Below, piece after piece: positions 43,001 through 51,339 of a stretch of 64,000 nt of DNA. How positions within the stretch are numbered: the first letter of the stretch is position 1; each line of letters starts with the position of its first letter. Origin of the DNA: Rhodospirillales bacterium (GTDB taxonomy: Bacteria > Pseudomonadota > Alphaproteobacteria > Rhodospirillales > WMHbin7); NCBI GenBank assembly GCA_016215555.1, contig JACRJC010000039.1, positions 37,884 through 101,883 on the forward strand, written 5' to 3'. The notes under the pieces were generated by a model that saw only the letters and a list, made by a program, of their open reading frames with translations, was not told the origin of the DNA and made no database searches. The translations under genes were made by a program, and so were the position numbers.

Positions 43001-46000
43001 CGGGCAGCAAGGAAAAACGCCGCCATCATAGATCTCGATAGTTGTCCAGGGTTGACCACAGAAATATGCGGCCAAATCCGAAGGGCGTGCATTGGGTGAA
43101 TCTTGGGCCTCGTGGAAGGCCAGGATTCTCTTCATGATGGTCTCGCCCGCCGTCTCGGAAAACCTTTCCTCAATCAGCGTGCTTGCGGCATTCGCCAAAC
43201 GGGCGCAGGTTTCAGGCTCTCGAAGCAGACGGGTGATGCGGTCCGACAGTGCCCTACCGTCATCGGCGATCAAGGCATGGTGATCGTCGGTTAAGCCGAT
43301 TCCCTCGGCGCCTAGCGAGGTGGTAACGATGGGAACGCCGGACTGCATGGCGGTCACGATCTTACCCTTGACGCCAGCGCCATAGCGCAGCGGCGAGACA
43401 GACAAGCGCGCGTTTTCAAAGTAAGGGGCCAGATCGGGCACCATTCCAGTGACGACGACATGAGGCCCGCGCAAAGTCTCGATTTGAGGCGGTGGCGCGT
43501 TGCCAATAAGAAGCAGTCTTGCCTCTGGTTCTTCCGCCCAGACCAGCGGCATGATCTCGTTGACCAGCCAGAGAGCGGCATCGACATTGGGGAGGTGCGG
43601 AAAACCGCCAACGAAGACGATGTCTTGCAGCGGCTTAAAGTCGTCTGGCGTTTTCAGATTGCCCGAGCCAGGGGGATACAGATAGGGCGGAATGCACACC
43701 ACGTCTGCGCCTGAAATTTCCTGGCGGATGATTTGCGCCTCTTCTTCGCTGGGCGACATGATGCGATCGACGGAAGAAAAAATGCTGAATTCCCAGTTCC
43801 TGACCGTCGCGGCGGTAACAAGAATGCTCGGGTCGCGCTCGATCTCATAGCGGCGCTGTTCGCGCAAGTAATGCAAGTCGTGGGTGTAATACAGGATGCG
43901 GGCCTGGGTTTTGTCGCGCAGCAAGGGCAAAAGAGAGTAGGTTGCTTCGGGGCGTGCGGTCCAGACCACGGACAAATGCCTGCCGCGTTTGTCCAGCCAA
44001 TCTGCTAGGCCTGTCCGCGCCGTGACCAGCTCAATCCCCTTTTGGCGCAGTCTTTGGGCGTAGGGTTCGCGAGGTTCGCCGTCAAAAGGCGCAAAAACGA
44101 CTCGCCAACCCATGCGCAGCAGAAGCGTGAGGTACTGGTCGATCGTCAAGCCGCCGGCGTGTCGGTCGTATTCCGGCAGTTTGTCATCGATGCATAGAAT
44201 GATGGGGCGATGCCCAACGCTTTCGCGAACCAGGAATTCGTCTTCGCACGAAGCAGGCTGGCTTTGAAGTGCAAGATCCCATTTGCGGGCAAACTTGTCG
44301 TGATTGATGGCCGATAGACGGTCGCGCATTTCCACGCCGTAAGATGCGCTTCCCATATGCACAACCTGGCTGGCGGGTTGGTACATGACCTTGTATCCGC
44401 GGCTGCGCAGGGTAAAAGCGTAGTCGAATTCTTCATAAAATGCTGGAGCGTAGATCGGATCGAAACCGCCAACTTCCTCGTAGAGCGAGCGTCTTGTCAG
44501 CAGGCAAGCGCCAACAACGCAATCGACCTCGCGCACATAGTTGTAACGCTCTTCGCTTGCATCGCCGTTGCGCCCGATGGGAACGCCCCACCCGTTGGCC
44601 AGAACCGACCAGCCGGCATCCTGTATCGTGCCGTCAGGATTCAGCAGTTTCGCTCCGACGATGCCGATCTTGTCATCGCTGTCTGCGATCCGGACCAGGG
44701 GGGCCAGCCAGTCAGGCCCAACCAGCGTGTCGCTGTTCAAGAAAAGAAGGTAGCGTCCTTTGGCCTGACGTGCGGCTGTCTTGCAATTCCACACGAAACC
44801 AAGGTTGCGTTCGTTAAGCGACGCGTGAAGGCCATTCGCCATAGGCAAAAGATGCGCGATGGGTTCGTCGATGCCGTCATCGGGTGCTATGATTTCATAG
44901 GTGTAGCCGGCGCCCGAGTTCTGGGAAATCGATCGCAGGCAGGCCATTGTGTCTTCGTAATGCTTGTAAAGGGGGATGATGATGGAGACATCGGGCGAAG
45001 GGGAGGCGTTGAACAGCAGGGCGCCACCGTCAAGTCCATCATGCACGATTGCGACCGGAGCCGACCTGGCTTCGATTCTTGCCGGAATGGAGCTTGGTGG
45101 TTTGGCGGGATTTGCGGCTCTTTTGTTCCTGCCGCGGCGGGCAAGGGCCGATGCGGTCAAGCGCAATGGCTTGGTCAGACGCCAACTGGCCGATAGCCGC
45201 ATCTCGGCGATGACCCTTTCGCGGTCATTAATCTCGGCGCGCAGGCTTGCGCGCTGTTTTTCAAGCACAGTTATTGCGTCTGCAAGAGATCGGCCACGGT
45301 CACGCTCGGCCTGGACCATCTCGCTTTGCTGGGTCGTTTCTGTTTGGGCCGCTTTGAGAGCCTGCTCAAGCGAGTGAGAAAGCCCGGCAAGACGTTCGGC
45401 CTCTAGCTTGACTGCTTGCATATTCTTCAGTTCATGATCGCGTTGCTCAAGCGCTTCAGAAAGGCGCAGTAGCTCTTGCCGCAAATCAACGATATTTTGC
45501 TGGTCCGTCGCCTGCCGTGCTTCAAAGCAGCTTGCGTCGTCAAGCGCGCTTGCCAAGTGCATTGCCTGAACGCCAAGCTTGTCGTCACGCGCGATGATCG
45601 CCCGCTCCAGGGCAGTGTTCCGGCAAGCCAGTTCGCCCAGCTTGCCGTCACGCCCGGTTATTTCCTTTTCCAATGCGGCATTCTGACGGGTCAGCTCGTC
45701 CAGCTTATCGTCCCGCGCGCTTTTTTCCTTTTCCAAGGCGTCGTTCCGGCGGTCCAATTCGTCTCTTTCAGCCAGGACGGCATGAAGCCTGTCTTCGCCA
45801 ATGGCAATCCTTGCTTTTGATTCCTCGGCCTGCGCCTGGGCTTGGCGCAACTTGTTTAGAAGCAGGGCGTTCTCTTGCTGGCTGTTTGCCAACGCGGCGA
45901 TCAAAGCGCCAGTCCGGTCCGTCGTTTCTGAAAGCTGACCATGCATTCTTTCCAGTTCGCCTTCGCGCTTTTGAAGGCTTTCTTGCCGCGATGCCGCCAG

Positions 46001-46867
46001 CGCCTCGGCCCGTTGCAGAAGATCGGCCACCGAAGCGCTTTGGCTGATCCAGGCCGTTGCCTTGCCAAGAGCCTTCACAGGTTCCCGCAAATTTTCATCT
46101 TGTGCCAAGCGTTGCAAGGATTCGTGGATTTCACGGATGTAGGGCGGCAGGTTCTGGCGCGAATCCAACTCGTCTGGATCGCTTCGGTGGTGCCTCAGGC
46201 GATCCTCAAGAAAATTTTCGCAGTATTGGGCGATTGCGGGTATCTTTTCATCGAACGGTGTGTGCAGAAATTCGGCAAGTCTTCTCAACTCATGTCTTGG
46301 ATTGTCCATCAGGCAATCGTAATCGATGACGATTCGAGGCATCCCCTGGGTCTTTTGTAACATGGGAACGACATGCTGAAGCCAGAGCAAACATGACCTA
46401 GCCGGATCGAAACCGTTACGGGTTTCAAGCGAGCGGGCGACGCTAATCGGGTGGCGGCAGGCCAGGACATAGCTGACATCGAACTTAAACTTGGCGAATA
46501 TATGTTGCCAGAAGGAAATGAGCCTGGCCGTGCGCGGATCCTTCATCGCGAAGATGCTACCCCGCTTGGCCTTATGACGAAGAATTCTACCCGCCCTGTC
46601 GGCAAGACCGGAAGCGGCAAGTGCGATCTGCGCCCTGTCGGTTATGATGCCTGGACTGTCCCACTTGGCTTTTAGGATATCAAGCGCTTCTTCATTTACC
46701 GAAAGAACGTCCAAATCCTCCCAGTATCCTTTTTCGTTGTCATGCCCTGGCGCCATCAAATTGTCGCCGAGATCGGCTCCCAGCACGAAAAGTCCGCGCG
46801 TGATCGCGCTGGTGCCGCTGCGATGCATGCCCAATACGACGACGACGCGGGGTGCTTTGACTTTCAT
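40043..46867 (-). CDS. 2274-aa multidomain glycan enzyme: sulfotransferase, coiled coil, two glycosyltransferases, two radical-SAM modules
   Basis: Domains in order. 1-280: sulfotransferase-like P-loop fold (VVVVLGMHRSGTSAITR; later CRHPISVARSLETR). About 285-560: long coiled coil (RDDKLDELTRQNAALEKE and repeats). About 620-850: GT2 (PDVSIIIPLYKHYEDTM, FLNSDTLVGPDW, FYEEFDYAFTLRSRG). About 885-1240: GT4-like (ILCIDDKLPEYDRHAGG, YGAGVKGKIVTAMQSGVPIV). About 1265-1370: SPASM-like Cys segment (GGVFPCCPAW, DQCDKEKCN). About 1375-1640: radical SAM (SSCNLACPSCRSK). About 1650-2274: B12-binding/radical SAM (VLVQAPGWGVNTPP, GSRGCPNRCIYCSE) with a C-terminal beta domain shared with the gene at 53453. 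It has no signal or membrane helix. The ATG overlaps the previous stop by 4 bp. It probably builds and modifies a sulfated glycan. Confidence 0.88.
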   Translation of the reverse strand: MKVKAPRVVVVLGMHRSGTSAITRGLFVLGADLGDNLMAPGHDNEKGYWEDLDVLSVNEEALDILKAKWDSPGIITDRAQIALAASGLADRAGRILRHKAKRGSIFAMKDPRTARLISFWQHIFAKFKFDVSYVLACRHPISVARSLETRNGFDPARSCLLWLQHVVPMLQKTQGMPRIVIDYDCLMDNPRHELRRLAEFLHTPFDEKIPAIAQYCENFLEDRLRHHRSDPDELDSRQNLPPYIREIHESLQRLAQDENLREPVKALGKATAWISQSASVADLLQRAEALAASRQESLQKREGELERMHGQLSETTDRTGALIAALANSQQENALLLNKLRQAQAQAEESKARIAIGEDRLHAVLAERDELDRRNDALEKEKSARDDKLDELTRQNAALEKEITGRDGKLGELACRNTALERAIIARDDKLGVQAMHLASALDDASCFEARQATDQQNIVDLRQELLRLSEALEQRDHELKNMQAVKLEAERLAGLSHSLEQALKAAQTETTQQSEMVQAERDRGRSLADAITVLEKQRASLRAEINDRERVIAEMRLSASWRLTKPLRLTASALARRGRNKRAANPAKPPSSIPARIEARSAPVAIVHDGLDGGALLFNASPSPDVSIIIPLYKHYEDTMACLRSISQNSGAGYTYEIIAPDDGIDEPIAHLLPMANGLHASLNERNLGFVWNCKTAARQAKGRYLLFLNSDTLVGPDWLAPLVRIADSDDKIGIVGAKLLNPDGTIQDAGWSVLANGWGVPIGRNGDASEERYNYVREVDCVVGACLLTRRSLYEEVGGFDPIYAPAFYEEFDYAFTLRSRGYKVMYQPASQVVHMGSASYGVEMRDRLSAINHDKFARKWDLALQSQPASCEDEFLVRESVGHRPIILCIDDKLPEYDRHAGGLTIDQYLTLLLRMGWRVVFAPFDGEPREPYAQRLRQKGIELVTARTGLADWLDKRGRHLSVVWTARPEATYSLLPLLRDKTQARILYYTHDLHYLREQRRYEIERDPSILVTAATVRNWEFSIFSSVDRIMSPSEEEAQIIRQEISGADVVCIPPYLYPPGSGNLKTPDDFKPLQDIVFVGGFPHLPNVDAALWLVNEIMPLVWAEEPEARLLLIGNAPPPQIETLRGPHVVVTGMVPDLAPYFENARLSVSPLRYGAGVKGKIVTAMQSGVPIVTTSLGAEGIGLTDDHHALIADDGRALSDRITRLLREPETCARLANAASTLIEERFSETAGETIMKRILAFHEAQDSPNARPSDLAAYFCGQPWTTIEIYDGGVFPCCPAWNHNTAIGNIFTDGPQDIWNGSQAQLYRKGVLNGSFDQCDKEKCNLILDRRLSLRDEVESKHLGHVMRAAIDRQCLVMDSGPRVVKLGYDSSCNLACPSCRSKIIVADKNEQARLDGIFQQRVLPVLDNAELLLLSSDGDPFASRHYRQVLKTTAARFPGMKLGLSTNGLLLDEKAWNDCLLEGRVAQIQLSIDAATKQTYEKLRAPGKIARLLDNLDFLSQLRSQRRFGRLEFLFVVQATNFREMADFVRMGEKYGADAVSFLLIDQWSRGMTGASYRLAKVWDAEHPDYAEFARLLTDPIFSSPIVQLNGLRGIREGIQPPEITVTNQGQIERKGHESKQNSALVKFLSVFKHSLTRPENLDHPDIVLVQAPGWGVNTPPLATAMLTAYLRSCNFKVLPLDLNLEFFAARPTAFEHAWDMEQALWFWKTRESVNALLSELEALAQGFVETVVASGAKVVGFTLYESSCLLSLDLARRLKARNPDLLVIMGGPHASKDIAGTSLIEHAAVDAVAQGEGEELLAEVLERLRTHRSLDDCPGLLLKRDAKTVFDTGPRKQITPLNGLPDADFSDYSFGAYLTPNKLPIMGSRGCPNRCIYCSERAFWISFRFRSAESIFAEIKRQLKLYPFLDFVEFQDSLVNGKISVLERLADLIVQSGLKIHWSGQAVIRKEMTLELLVKLKRSGCVCLAYGLETPSPQLMRHIGKRLSLNADIDAIAQAHGRAGLDAVYNVMFGLPGETEDDAFAVLEFLRRNKKHKLVVNPSASFCGFSPGTEGYERADEFGMDFSQGFQFWRSTDGTNTYLTRLKRFEDFCRLVAELGIETTYPATRLLDRNRTLGRYHETCGQPERARGYYKDWLLEHPEDVEIRDALTRVLSALKTEGEIPIPYPLPPSNDQNWSNGIATGWTSAFIVEVTEEARRDMLAGRTVLFPAGEAREIVRTEVDQGSLIVYFSGPPIDGAIPGHSPIIKVMRKIYFGEAATA

Positions 46868-48567
46868 GGGTGGCCAAAGACTTCCTTGGGGTTTTTGCGA
46901 ACGACTTGAAAGGATGACGAAGTCTGCTCAAGCGTGTCGCCGAACAAGCGCGAGGCAAGTAGGTGGTCGATTCCCCATTTATAGGGGCTGTCTGAATTAT
47001 CTCCGGCATGCGTCCGGCGGCTCTCCGCACTTCCAAACCGGATAAAGTGTGCCAATGGATTCATTCCTGCCGCAGCCACATCCGGGTATGCGCATAGATA
47101 ATAACGGCTGTCGAACCGAGGATGCGGCCATCGGCCTTCCCTGGCGCCATGTCTGACATAGTGCGCGTAAGGATCGATTCCTTTTCCTACCAAATCGGAA
47201 TATCGCTTTAGATAATACGAAGCATCGAAGTGGCCGGATCTGGCGATCAGGCAGATGTCACGGTCTTCTCGCAACCGTTGGCGAAAGCAGCCCTGCGCGA
47301 GGGCCCTTGCCAGTCCCCCGAGCCTTTGCCGCAAGGATAGTTTCCAATGCTGGGACGACAAGATGCTGGCCAAGGCCGCCAGCGCGCTTTCTTGAACGGC
47401 TTTTGCTTGCGCCATCTCGCGGGTCAATTCGGCCAGATGCCTTTCGGTCACGCCTTGCAGACTCGTTTGCGCCGCGGCAAGACGGCCTCTTTCTTCGCTG
47501 GCGCGTTCGATCTCGCGTCTTAGACTATCCCGTTCGCTTTCCAGGCGAATCGCCCTTTCGCTTATAGCCATTATTTCTTGTTGAACTTTTTCTTTATCCA
47601 GCCGACTTTGGATCATCTCGTCTCGAAGGCGAGATGTTTCGCGCTCCATTGTGTTTTGCGCTTGCTGAAGTTGCGTCAGTTGCCGCTCGACCTGCCCCTT
47701 GTATCCCAACCAGGGGGCAAACACATCGGTGGCCCTGGTCAATTCCTGGAAGACATGTTCAAGTATCTCTGGATCTGGTTCGGCATCTTTTCTGGCAGCC
47801 TCCCTGAACCAGTCATAGACGGCTCCAATCCATTCCGGCAATTCATCGCTGCTGGGTCGTGGGAGGCCATAGGCCGCCTGCTCGTCTTGCCATAAGCGCT
47901 CGATCTGCGACGATGCGTCAACCGCTTGTCTCTTTGGCAAACAGGCCAGCTTCTCGCTCAAGTCCTGCGCCGCTTGTCCGGGGGCGGCAATGAAGGCGTC
48001 ATAGTTCGCGAAGATCCGCTGGACGTTTCGAGACTCTCTTTCCACCGCCAGCATGGCGACCAGCCATTGGGCTAATGCCGTATTCTCTGTTGGCTCCAGT
48101 CGGCGCCTGCGATTGTGGCGGCTATTCCACTCTTGTGGATGAGTGACCGGGATCACCAAACGGGGGGTAACCTGCATTGATTCCAAAGCTGCCAGCCACA
48201 AGGGGAAGGCGCCGTCGAGATGCGAAGAGGAAATCACGAAAAGGCGAGAGGAACCGAAGTGATCGTCGAGAAGGACCGCCAGCTCCTGGCGGCAGATCTG
48301 GGCCGCTTGTCCCTTGAAGCATGCCGGGGAAATTATGACGGGGGCGTCAGGATTGGCGCCGACGGCATTGAAGAAACGCTCAAAGATGGTGACGATGGGT
48401 TTTGCCGCCCCCTCTCCCTTCTGGTCGTCGCAAAGCAGCACCGCACCCATCAGGCCCAGGGTTCGCGCGATGGTCTCGCTAGCGGCTTGATCTTGCCCGG
48501 CAACCAATATGCAGAGTCTCGGCGCAGATGTTCGCGCAATGTCGCTGGCGGCGCTGTCGGTGGTCAC
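46864..48567 (-). CDS. Sulfotransferase-like, coiled-coil protein with FDxxYYL repeats
   Basis: 567 aa from a GTG that overlaps the rfbD stop (GTGA); the longer frame upstream lies inside rfbD. Residues about 15-220 resemble a degenerate sulfotransferase fold: LCILVAGQDQAASETIARTL in P-loop position, but without a clear K-x-x-T. About 285-430 is coiled coil (TMERETSRLRDEMIQSRLDK). The end holds two copies of the glycan-locus repeat F-D-x-x-Y-Y-L...Y-x-D-V/L...G-x-x-P-x-x-H-Y/F-x-x-x-G (FDASYYLKRYSDLVGKGIDP and FDSRYYLCAYPDVAAAGMNP). It may act as a scaffold for the 2274-aa enzyme encoded next, with which it overlaps by 4 bp. Confidence 0.7.
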   Translation of the reverse strand: MTTDSAASDIARTSAPRLCILVAGQDQAASETIARTLGLMGAVLLCDDQKGEGAAKPIVTIFERFFNAVGANPDAPVIISPACFKGQAAQICRQELAVLLDDHFGSSRLFVISSSHLDGAFPLWLAALESMQVTPRLVIPVTHPQEWNSRHNRRRRLEPTENTALAQWLVAMLAVERESRNVQRIFANYDAFIAAPGQAAQDLSEKLACLPKRQAVDASSQIERLWQDEQAAYGLPRPSSDELPEWIGAVYDWFREAARKDAEPDPEILEHVFQELTRATDVFAPWLGYKGQVERQLTQLQQAQNTMERETSRLRDEMIQSRLDKEKVQQEIMAISERAIRLESERDSLRREIERASEERGRLAAAQTSLQGVTERHLAELTREMAQAKAVQESALAALASILSSQHWKLSLRQRLGGLARALAQGCFRQRLREDRDICLIARSGHFDASYYLKRYSDLVGKGIDPYAHYVRHGAREGRWPHPRFDSRYYLCAYPDVAAAGMNPLAHFIRFGSAESRRTHAGDNSDSPYKWGIDHLLASRLFGDTLEQTSSSFQVVRKNPKEVFGHP

Positions 48568-49496
48568 GCGCTTCTCGCTTGTTGCATGCCGGCCATAGGC
48601 GGCCCTTGTTGTGATCGGTCGAGCGCCTTCTTGAGGGCGTCTTGCCAGTTTGGCATTTGGATACCGTAAAACGTCTCCATCTTTTCCAGAGATAGGCGCG
48701 AGTTGGCCGGGCGTCTGGCAGGAAGCGGATAGTCCTTGGTTGCTATGGGAATGATATTCCTGGCGGTGATCGGCAGACGGCGTTCTTTGGCTTCCCGGAA
48801 TATGGCCTGCGCAAATCCATGCCATGTGGTAACTCCCCGGCAGGCGCAATGAACCAGCCCGCCGGAGCTAAGAAAATATGGCCATAAGGCGCCGCCCGCC
48901 TTGGCCAGGACGGCGGCTACGGCACTGGCCACGGCATCGGCTGAAGTGGGGGCGCCATACTGGTCGGCGACAACGCGAAGTTCCTCTCGCTCGGCGATCA
49001 GGCGCAACATGGTGCGCAGGAAATTTGATCCGTTGACGTCATAAATCCAACTGGTGCGCATGATCAAATGGGCGGGATGAAGCGTTCGGATGGCCTGCTC
49101 GCCGGAGAGTTTCGCGCGACCGTAGGCGTTCAAGGGACGCGCCTCATCGACTTCCGTCCAGGCCCGGTCACCAGAGCCGTCGAAGACGTAATCGGTCGAG
49201 AAATGTAGCAAAGCAGCGCCAAGGGATGCCGCCTCCCTGGCCAGCAGACCCGGCGCGATCGCATTGACCCGGTCGCATTCTCGGGAATCCTGCTCAGCCT
49301 TATCCACCGCCGTCCAGGCTGCGGCATTGATCAGCAGTTGCGGCTGAAGTTCCTTCAGGCAAGCGCTGACCGCCACGGGGTCAGTGATGTCCAGTTCGGC
49401 CCTCGACAGGGCGGTCAAATCGACCGCGTCCCGCAGGGCGCGTTCGATGGCGCCTCCAATCTGCCCAGAACGGCCCAAAAGCAGAACCCGGTTCAT
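48564..49496 (-). CDS. rfbD: dTDP-4-dehydrorhamnose reductase
   Basis: 310 aa; last step of dTDP-L-rhamnose synthesis, NAD(P)H-dependent reduction. Rossmann motif LLLGRSGQIGGAIERAL, NAAAWTAVDKAEQD, HFSTDYVFDGSGD, the catalytic YGRAK (Y-x-x-x-K) and IMRTSWIYDVNGSNF. Length is typical. The start is the ATG at 49496, overlapping the rfbC stop by 4 bp; an upstream TTG at 49502 is less likely. rfbA and rfbB are not in this window, so the glucose-1-P part of the pathway must be encoded elsewhere. Confidence 0.93.
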   Translation of the reverse strand: MNRVLLLGRSGQIGGAIERALRDAVDLTALSRAELDITDPVAVSACLKELQPQLLINAAAWTAVDKAEQDSRECDRVNAIAPGLLAREAASLGAALLHFSTDYVFDGSGDRAWTEVDEARPLNAYGRAKLSGEQAIRTLHPAHLIMRTSWIYDVNGSNFLRTMLRLIAEREELRVVADQYGAPTSADAVASAVAAVLAKAGGALWPYFLSSGGLVHCACRGVTTWHGFAQAIFREAKERRLPITARNIIPIATKDYPLPARRPANSRLSLEKMETFYGIQMPNWQDALKKALDRSQQGPPMAGMQQARSA

Positions 49497-50047
49497 GGGC
49501 AAGCCATGGTAGGCAAGACGGCCATATTGGCCAGTCGCTTCGCGTTGGTGTCGCGTGGTGATAAAATGGGGTTTTCAAGCGGCCAGCGGATGTTCAGTTC
49601 GGGATCGTTCCAGGAGATGCTATATTCACATTCGGGGGCGTACAGATCAGTGCATTTGTATATGATGTCCGCCTGTTCGGACAGGACGCAAAAGCCGTGG
49701 GCGAATCCCGGCGGCACCCAAAGTTGCCGTCCATTCTCTTCAGACAGCAAGACGCCAACCCACCGGCCAAAACTGGGCGAATCGGACCTGATATCGACCG
49801 CGACATCCCAGATGCTGCCGAAGACGGCCTGCACCAGTTTACCTTGCGCGCGAGGGTGCTGGAAATGCAGGCCGCGTAGCGTTCCCTTGACCGAGCGGGT
49901 GTAGTTGTCTTGCAAAAACGGTTGGGTGAGCCCGGCTTTGGTGAACCGCTCGACGTTGTATATTTCCTTCAGAAACCCTCTTTTGTCGCCAAACATTTTT
50001 GGCTCGATAACCAGGACGTCTGGGATGTCGGTGCTGATGAATTCCAT
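49493..50047 (-). CDS. rfbC: dTDP-4-dehydrorhamnose 3,5-epimerase
   Basis: A 184-aa cupin epimerase. Motifs: FGDKRGFLKEIYN, QDNYTRSVKGTLRGLHFQ with the catalytic His, VQAVFGSIWDVAVDIR, WVPPGFAHGFCVLSE and the catalytic-Tyr region YSISWNDPELNIRWP. Length is typical. It is the first gene of the minus-strand operon rfbC-rfbD-567 aa-2274 aa, all joined by 4-bp overlaps. A 203-bp gap to the divergent SGNH gene holds the promoters. The presence of a rhamnose pathway suits the rhamnosyltransferase-like GT2 genes. Confidence 0.95.
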   Translation of the reverse strand: MEFISTDIPDVLVIEPKMFGDKRGFLKEIYNVERFTKAGLTQPFLQDNYTRSVKGTLRGLHFQHPRAQGKLVQAVFGSIWDVAVDIRSDSPSFGRWVGVLLSEENGRQLWVPPGFAHGFCVLSEQADIIYKCTDLYAPECEYSISWNDPELNIRWPLENPILSPRDTNAKRLANMAVLPTMACP

Positions 50048-50250
50048 CTATGCTTTGACCAAGCGGCCATCCCCACGTTTACACTCATTCAATTGACGCC
50101 AGCCGATGATACACTTGACCGTCAATGGTGCAACCCTTACGAATGCGCGGGCGTTAGGATGACAGTCATATCCTGGCGAGAGCCATTCTTGCGAGAGAAC
50201 CCATCATGCGATATGCATGGAAATGGGATGCAATTTTCGATTGGCGTTGA

Positions 50251-51339
50251 ATGAGACGAGACAGACGCATCATTTTGGCGGTCGCTTTAATATCCTTGCT
50301 GCTGACGTCAGGCGGGTTGGCGGGAATCTATTATTACGCTCAAGGCGAATACCGTGCCTTAAGGCAGAAATGGGGAAGTTGGTCGCACGGCGACCCGATC
50401 ATGATCCACGACTCCCTCATCGGCTTTTCCCTCAATCCCGGCGCCCTGAGTTCGTTTCATGTGCGCGGAACCGAGCGTTTTGTCGATGTGGCCGCCAATC
50501 CTCAAGGCCTTCGCGTGTCGCCCGCCCTTCGTCAAACCGCTTTGAGCGCAGCCGATGGCGTGGCGATAGGTTGTTCCTTTACCTTCGGGCATGGCGTTAC
50601 CGCCGAAGAAGCCTATCCTTCCGTTGCGGCAAAGGTCTCTGGGCTTTCTGTCGTAAACGTAGGTGTTCAGGCCTATGGCACGGTTGGCTCGCTGCTGGCG
50701 TTGCGGCGCTTGACCGGGCTTCATCCCAAATTCGTCGCCTATGGCTTCATTCCGCCGCATCTTGGCAGAAACCTTTCGCCTTGCGCCCCGACGCCGTTGC
50801 CGATCTGCCGCGCCCAGGCCTATGTGGCCTTTGGGAACAATGGTCCGGAAATCCGCCCTGCGCCGTCTTCCGCTGCTTGGAGCCTTCCGGTCAGCGAATA
50901 TGTTCTGGCTGGCCTGGATAAGCCGGAAGGTCTGGCCGATGGGTGGCGCGGGCTTGTCTTGTTGGGGGGCTCGGCGCTTTCGCTTCTGACCACGCCTTCC
51001 TGGTCGGATACGCCCGAGTTGCGCCAGGCGGCTCTGACTTTTCTGCTGGCAGAGATGAAAAAGACCGCCGATGAAGTGGGCGCGCGGCTGGTGGTGGTCA
51101 ATATTCCACAACCCCTGGCCAAGGACAACGAGCCTCGCCTTGCGCTTCCTGTTCCCGAGGAGCTTCGCCAAGCCATGCCTGCAAGGGTCGAATTGATCGA
51201 CGAATCGCCCGTCGTCGCCGCTATCCCTTCAACGGTGCCGTTGCGTCTATCCGAGCAAGACGGACATCCCAGCGCCGCCGTCCACCAGGCCATCGGCCAG
51301 GATCTTGGACAACGGTTTGGCGCTGCAAGCTGGCATTAG
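50251..51339 (+). CDS. Membrane-anchored SGNH-hydrolase-like protein
   Basis: A 362-aa protein with an N-terminal membrane helix (IILAVALISLLLTSGGLAGI). GCSFTFGHGVTAEEAYPSVA carries the block-I Ser in G-x-S form, VVNVGVQAYGT is a block-II/III Gly/Asn region, and the end has SEQDGHPSAAVHQAIGQDL with the Asp...His pair. This is the SGNH layout seen in glycan O-acetyl-esterases and AlgJ/AlgX-like acetyltransferases. It would act on the periplasmic side. It is followed convergently by a sulfotransferase gene with a 4-bp overlap of stops. Whether it adds or removes acyl groups cannot be told. Confidence 0.7.
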   Translation: MRRDRRIILAVALISLLLTSGGLAGIYYYAQGEYRALRQKWGSWSHGDPIMIHDSLIGFSLNPGALSSFHVRGTERFVDVAANPQGLRVSPALRQTALSAADGVAIGCSFTFGHGVTAEEAYPSVAAKVSGLSVVNVGVQAYGTVGSLLALRRLTGLHPKFVAYGFIPPHLGRNLSPCAPTPLPICRAQAYVAFGNNGPEIRPAPSSAAWSLPVSEYVLAGLDKPEGLADGWRGLVLLGGSALSLLTTPSWSDTPELRQAALTFLLAEMKKTADEVGARLVVVNIPQPLAKDNEPRLALPVPEELRQAMPARVELIDESPVVAAIPSTVPLRLSEQDGHPSAAVHQAIGQDLGQRFGAASWH

